A stretch of DNA of 53,597 bases from a bacterium BMS3Bbin13 (GTDB lineage: Bacteria; Pseudomonadota; Gammaproteobacteria; 21-64-14): contig BDTW01000030.1 in NCBI GenBank assembly GCA_002897735.1, positions 1 to 53,597 on the forward strand, read 5' to 3'. A model generated the notes under the pieces. The model worked only from the letters and a program-made list of their open reading frames with translations. It searched no databases and was not told the DNA's origin. The position numbers and the translations under genes were made by a program. How positions within the stretch are numbered: position 1 is the first letter of the stretch; each line of letters begins with the position of its first letter. Below, piece by piece: positions 50,276 to 53,597 of this stretch.

Positions 50276-51714
50276 GCGACACGCTGGAGATTGCCAAGCG
50301 CCGCATCCTGGAGCCCTCGGGGCTCGCCGAGTCGGACCTCGACCGGGTGTTCGGGGGGCTGGTGGGCCCGTCCGTGGACAACGCCGACCTCTACTTCCAG
50401 GCCAGCCGTCACGAGTCCTGGTCCCTGGAGGACGCCATCGTCAAGGAGGGCACCCACAACATCGAACGGGGCGTCGGCGTGCGCGCGATCAGCGGTGAGA
50501 AGACCGGCTTCGCCTACTCCGACGAAATCGTCCTGCCGGCGTTGCTCGAGGCCGGCCGGGCGGCCCGGGCCATCGCGCGCAGCGGCGGCGAGGGCCGGCT
50601 CCCGGTCCGACGCCCGCGCACCGGGCATGACCTGTACGCGTCGTTGGACCCGATCGAGACGTTGCCCGCCGCGGAGAAGGTCGCGCTGCTGCACGCCGTC
50701 GACGCCGAGGCCCGGCGCGGGGACCCGCGCGTGCGCGAGGTCATAGTGAGTCTTTCCGCCGCGCAGGATGTCGTGCTGGTGGCGGCCGCCGACGGCACGC
50801 TGGCCGCCGACGTGCGCCCGTTGGTCCGACTCAACGTCCACGTGATCGTCGAGCAGGGCGGGCGTCGCGAGCAGGGTTCCTACGGCGGCGGCGGACGGTT
50901 CGGACTCGAATACTTCCGGGAGTCCGACCGCGCCCTCGGCTACGCGCGCGAGGCCGTGCGCCAGGCGCTGGTCAACCTGGAGGCCGTCGAAGCGCCCGCC
51001 GGTACCATGACCGTCGTCCTCGGCCCCGGTTGGCCCGGCGTGTTGTTGCACGAGGCCATCGGACACGGCCTCGAGGGCGACTTCAACCGCAAGGGCACCT
51101 CGGCGTTCGCCGGGCGCCTGGGCGAGCAGGTCGCCTCCGCCGCGTGCACCGTCGTCGACGACGGCTCGATGGCCCTGCGGCGCGGATCGCTGAACATCGA
51201 CGACGAGGGCACGCCCACGCAACGCACGGTGCTCATCGAGAACGGCATCCTCAAGGGCTATCTTCAAGACAAGCTCAACGCGCGCCTGATGGGCATGGCA
51301 CCGACCGGCAACGGCCGGCGCGAGTCCTACGCGTACCTGCCGTTGCCGCGCATGACCAACACTTTCATGCTCGCCGGTGCGCACGACCCGGCGGAGATCA
51401 TCGCCTCGGTCGATCGGGGTTTGTACGCGGCCAACTTCGGCGGCGGCCAAGTGGACATCACCTCCGGGAAGTTCGTGTTCTCGGCGAGCGAGGCCTACCT
51501 GATCGAGGGCGGCAAGATCACCCGGCCCGTCAAAGGCGCCACCCTGATCGGCAACGGACCCGACGTACTGACCCGCGTCACCATGGTCGGCAACGACCTG
51601 GAACTCGATGCCGGCGTCGGCACCTGCGGCAAGGACGGGCAGAGCGTCCCGGTGGGCGTGGGCCAGCCGACACTGCGCATCGAGGAGTTGACGGTAGGCG
51701 GCACCCAGGCCTGA
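50272..51714 (+). CDS. tldD: Metalloprotease TldD
   Basis: Catalytic half of the TldD/TldE heterodimer that degrades or matures small peptides (microcin B17, CcdA); 480 residues. Zinc motif HEAIGH at 260-265 ([13 protein letters not shown]) and the C-terminal metal-ligand Cys in [19 protein letters not shown]. Family segments [14 protein letters not shown] and [19 protein letters not shown] are intact. ATG at 50272 overlaps the nit stop; the longer upstream frame is a shadow. Confidence 0.95.
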   Translation: MSDTLEIAKRRILEPSGLAESDLDRVFGGLVGPSVDNADLYFQASRHESWSLEDAIVKEGTHNIERGVGVRAISGEKTGFAYSDEIVLPALLEAGRAARAIARSGGEGRLPVRRPRTGHDLYASLDPIETLPAAEKVALLHAVDAEARRGDPRVREVIVSLSAAQDVVLVAAADGTLAADVRPLVRLNVHVIVEQGGRREQGSYGGGGRFGLEYFRESDRALGYAREAVRQALVNLEAVEAPAGTMTVVLGPGWPGVLLHEAIGHGLEGDFNRKGTSAFAGRLGEQVASAACTVVDDGSMALRRGSLNIDDEGTPTQRTVLIENGILKGYLQDKLNARLMGMAPTGNGRRESYAYLPLPRMTNTFMLAGAHDPAEIIASVDRGLYAANFGGGQVDITSGKFVFSASEAYLIEGGKITRPVKGATLIGNGPDVLTRVTMVGNDLELDAGVGTCGKDGQSVPVGVGQPTLRIEELTVGGTQA

Positions 51715-51895
51715 GTATTCGGGAAGGGGCGCCTGCGACCGCACACCCCCCCCACGGTCTCGACCCGCGGCGGGTCGGAATTCGGATCGACGACCTGGAG
51801 CGTCGGGGCAATCGCCCGGCGATCAACAAATGCGCGAGGTAGGGCGAAATCGTGGACGGTTCCCCAACCCAAGAGCGGGATAGGCAGGCGCCGCC

Positions 51896-52086
51896 GGCGG
51901 GCCGAGGCCCGCCCTTGCGCGTATCGGCGATCGCGCCCACCCGTAGGGCCGGGCTCGCCCGGCCGAGACCGCGGAACCACGCCCACACGCGGCGTGGGAA
52001 TCTCCAACGGTGTCGGCGGGGCGAGCCCCGCCCTACGATCCATGATGGCCGCGGAACACGGTAGGGCCGGGCTCGCCCGGCCGACA
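51896..52086. repeat. REP/BIME-like cluster of GC palindromes between tldD and pmbA
   Basis: The 418-base gap holds palindromes: GGCGGGC/GCCCGCC (51896-51913), GTAGGGCCGGGCTCGCCCGG (51943-51966 unit), its inverse GTCGGCGGGGCGAGCCCCGC (52013-52036 unit), and a second direct copy (52061-52086). The common frame is GTAGGG-CCGGGC-TC-GCCCGG-CCGAC; the linker GACCGCGGAAC / GGCCGCGGAAC also repeats, the mark of a bacterial interspersed mosaic element. A further copy lies at 26257-26279. The first 180 bases of the gap (51715-51895) show nothing recognisable. Confidence 0.75.
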
Positions 52087-52132
52087 CCGCCGGAGATTGT
52101 GATCGATCGTGACACAGGAGCATGAATCAGCC

Positions 52133-53500
52133 ATGACCCACCCCCAGCGTGCCACAGCGCCTGTAGCGCCTGTCGCGTCCGCCGATCCGGCGCGGCTCCA
52201 GTCCCTGGTCGGAGACCTCCTGGAGGAGGCCCGCCGCCGCGGCGCGAGCGCCGCCGAGGCCGGCGTCAGCAATGAGACCGGCCTGTCGGTCAACGTACGC
52301 ATGGGCGAGGTCGAGACGGTCGAATACCACCGCGACCAGGGCTTGGGCGTGACGGTGTATTTCGGTGCGCGCAAGGGCTCGGCGAGTACCGCGGACCTGC
52401 GCCCCGAGGCGATCCGGGAGACGGTGCAGGCGGCCTGCGACATCGCCCGCTACACGGCCGAGGATCCCTGCGCCGGACTCGCCGATCCGGCGCGCATGGC
52501 GCACGCCGTCCCCGATCTGGACCTGGATCACCCATGGGAGTTGGATACGGAGCATGCGATCGAGGTCGCGCTCGCCTGCGAGAATGCCGCCCGTGAGCTG
52601 GACGCGCGGATCACCAACTCCGAGGGCGCCGGCGTCGATACCCACCGCGCCGTTCACGTCTACGGCAACACCCACGGCTTCCTCGGCGCCTATCCCAGTA
52701 CCCGGCACAGCGTGAGCTGCTCGGTGATCGCGCAGTCGGCCCGGGAGATGCAGCGCGACTATTGGTACAGCGCGGCGCGTGACCCGGCGGATCTCGAGGC
52801 CGCCGAGGCCGTGGGACGACGCGCGGCCGAGCGCGCCGTGCGCCGGCTCGATGCGCGACGCCTGAAGACCCGCGAGGCCCCCGTGGTGTATGCGGCCGAT
52901 GTCGCCGGCGGGCTGCTGCGCCTGTTCCTCGGCGCCATCCGCGGTACGAACCTCTACCGCAAGGCATCGTTCCTGGTCGACCACCTCGGCAAGCCGGTGT
53001 TCCCCGGGTTCGTGCGCATCGACGAGCGCCCGCACCTGAAAAAGGCCATGGGCAGCGCACCGTTCGACGCCGAGGGGGTCGAGACCCGCGACCGCGCGTT
53101 GGTCGAGGACGGCGTGCTGCAGGGTTACCTGCTCGACAGCTACGCGGCCCGCAAGCTGGGCATGGAGACCACCGGAAACGCCGGCGGCGCGCACAACGTC
53201 CTGATCGAGCCCGGGGAACACGACCTCGAGGGCCTGCTCCGCGAGATGGGCACCGGGCTGCTGATCACCGAACTGATGGGCCACGGCTCCAACCTGCTCA
53301 CCGGCGACTACTCGCGCGGCGCCGCGGGTTTCTGGGTGGAGGGCGGCGAGATCCGCCATCCGGTCGAGGAGGTCACGGTGGCCGGCAACCTGCGCGACAT
53401 CTTCATGGGGCTCGCCGCCGTCGGCAACGACGTGGACCGGCGCGGCAACGTCCGCAGCGGCTCGCTGCTCATCGAGCGCATGACCATCGCCGGCCAGTAA
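52133..53500 (+). CDS. pmbA: Metalloprotease-like TldE/PmbA
   Basis: Partner of TldD in the heterodimeric peptidase; 455 residues from this start. As expected for TldE it lacks the HExxxH zinc motif; typical segments are NTHGFLGAYPSTRHSVSC, GGLLRLFLGAIRGTNLYRK, TGNAGGAHNVLIEPG and LMGHGSNLLTGDYSRGAAGF. ATG at 52133 is used; GTG at 52109 (eight residues more) is possible and nearer no better ribosome site. tldD and pmbA are adjacent here, separated only by the repeat cluster. Confidence 0.94.
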   Translation: MTHPQRATAPVAPVASADPARLQSLVGDLLEEARRRGASAAEAGVSNETGLSVNVRMGEVETVEYHRDQGLGVTVYFGARKGSASTADLRPEAIRETVQAACDIARYTAEDPCAGLADPARMAHAVPDLDLDHPWELDTEHAIEVALACENAARELDARITNSEGAGVDTHRAVHVYGNTHGFLGAYPSTRHSVSCSVIAQSAREMQRDYWYSAARDPADLEAAEAVGRRAAERAVRRLDARRLKTREAPVVYAADVAGGLLRLFLGAIRGTNLYRKASFLVDHLGKPVFPGFVRIDERPHLKKAMGSAPFDAEGVETRDRALVEDGVLQGYLLDSYAARKLGMETTGNAGGAHNVLIEPGEHDLEGLLREMGTGLLITELMGHGSNLLTGDYSRGAAGFWVEGGEIRHPVEEVTVAGNLRDIFMGLAAVGNDVDRRGNVRSGSLLIERMTIAGQ

Positions 53501-53597
53501 CCCACAACCATGGGGTCAGGCTTGACTTATGGGTATTTGCAGAGGCCTCTTCTAATGCCATCAAGTCGTTCTTCGATCCCGGACCCCCTGGTTTTCC

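Overview
The window is GC-rich chromosomal DNA from a gammaproteobacterium. The evidence is gene order. A backbone miaB-phoH-ybeY-corC-lnt ... zinc-ribbon gene-leuS-lptE-holA, then proA-nadD-rsfS-rlmH-maf-rng-yhdP-nit-tldD-pmbA, and the divergent uvrA / yajR-type MFS-ssb block are all familiar from Pseudomonas- and Chromatiales-like genomes. The genus cannot be fixed from the sequence alone. No tRNA, rRNA, CRISPR array, prophage or intact insertion sequence was seen.

Layout. (1) 1-2452: a membrane-anchored GAF-PAS-GGDEF-EAL protein whose EAL domain is broken by a frameshift. (2) 2692-8764: a heavy-metal efflux operon, namely a CadC-like ArsR/SmtB sensor followed by CzcC-, CzcB- and CzcA-type genes, tightly overlapped and behind a good sigma-70-type promoter. 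(3) 17234-9007 (minus strand): a compact five-gene fatty-acid degradation operon, fadE-fadI-fadJ-fadD-yciA. (4) 17465-17702: a relic of an IS200/IS605 element carrying the last 37 codons of a tnpB and the right-end hairpin, lying against the uvrA stop codon. (5) 20584-17705 uvrA (minus), with divergent yajR-type MFS and ssb. (6) 22683-26243: rfbBACD for dTDP-L-rhamnose. (7) 26392-31641: miaB-phoH-ybeY-corC-lnt (tRNA modification, RNA/ribosome maintenance, lipoprotein acylation). (8) 31642-36463: an accessory stretch split by one backbone gene (DUF1451 zinc ribbon). It holds an orphan XRE antitoxin-like gene, a decayed duplicate of the lnt 3' end, a 57-aa gene of a widespread uncharacterised family, an XRE-ImmA/IrrE peptidase plus PIN-domain pair, and an addiction-module antitoxin plus ParE/RelE-type toxin flanked by direct repeats. 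(9) 36464-53500: the leuS-to-pmbA housekeeping run.

How the genes work together. The metal operon is a self-regulated export module. The fad operon supplies activation (FadD), all beta-oxidation steps (FadE, FadJ, FadI) and a thioesterase. rfbBACD makes the rhamnose donor for surface polysaccharide. lnt and lptE serve the outer membrane, and yhdP probably does too. leuS, miaB, phoH, ybeY, rsfS, rlmH and rng serve translation and RNA metabolism.

The most unusual content is the toxin-antitoxin-rich insertion zone between lnt and leuS, with duplicated lnt debris and several families of direct and palindromic repeats. Next come a perfect 46-bp palindrome inside yhdP and the IS200/IS605 relic next to uvrA. 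No clearly undescribed multi-gene system was proven. The best candidate for follow-up is the XRE-ImmA-PIN locus with its divergently transcribed 57-aa gene and paired operator palindromes.
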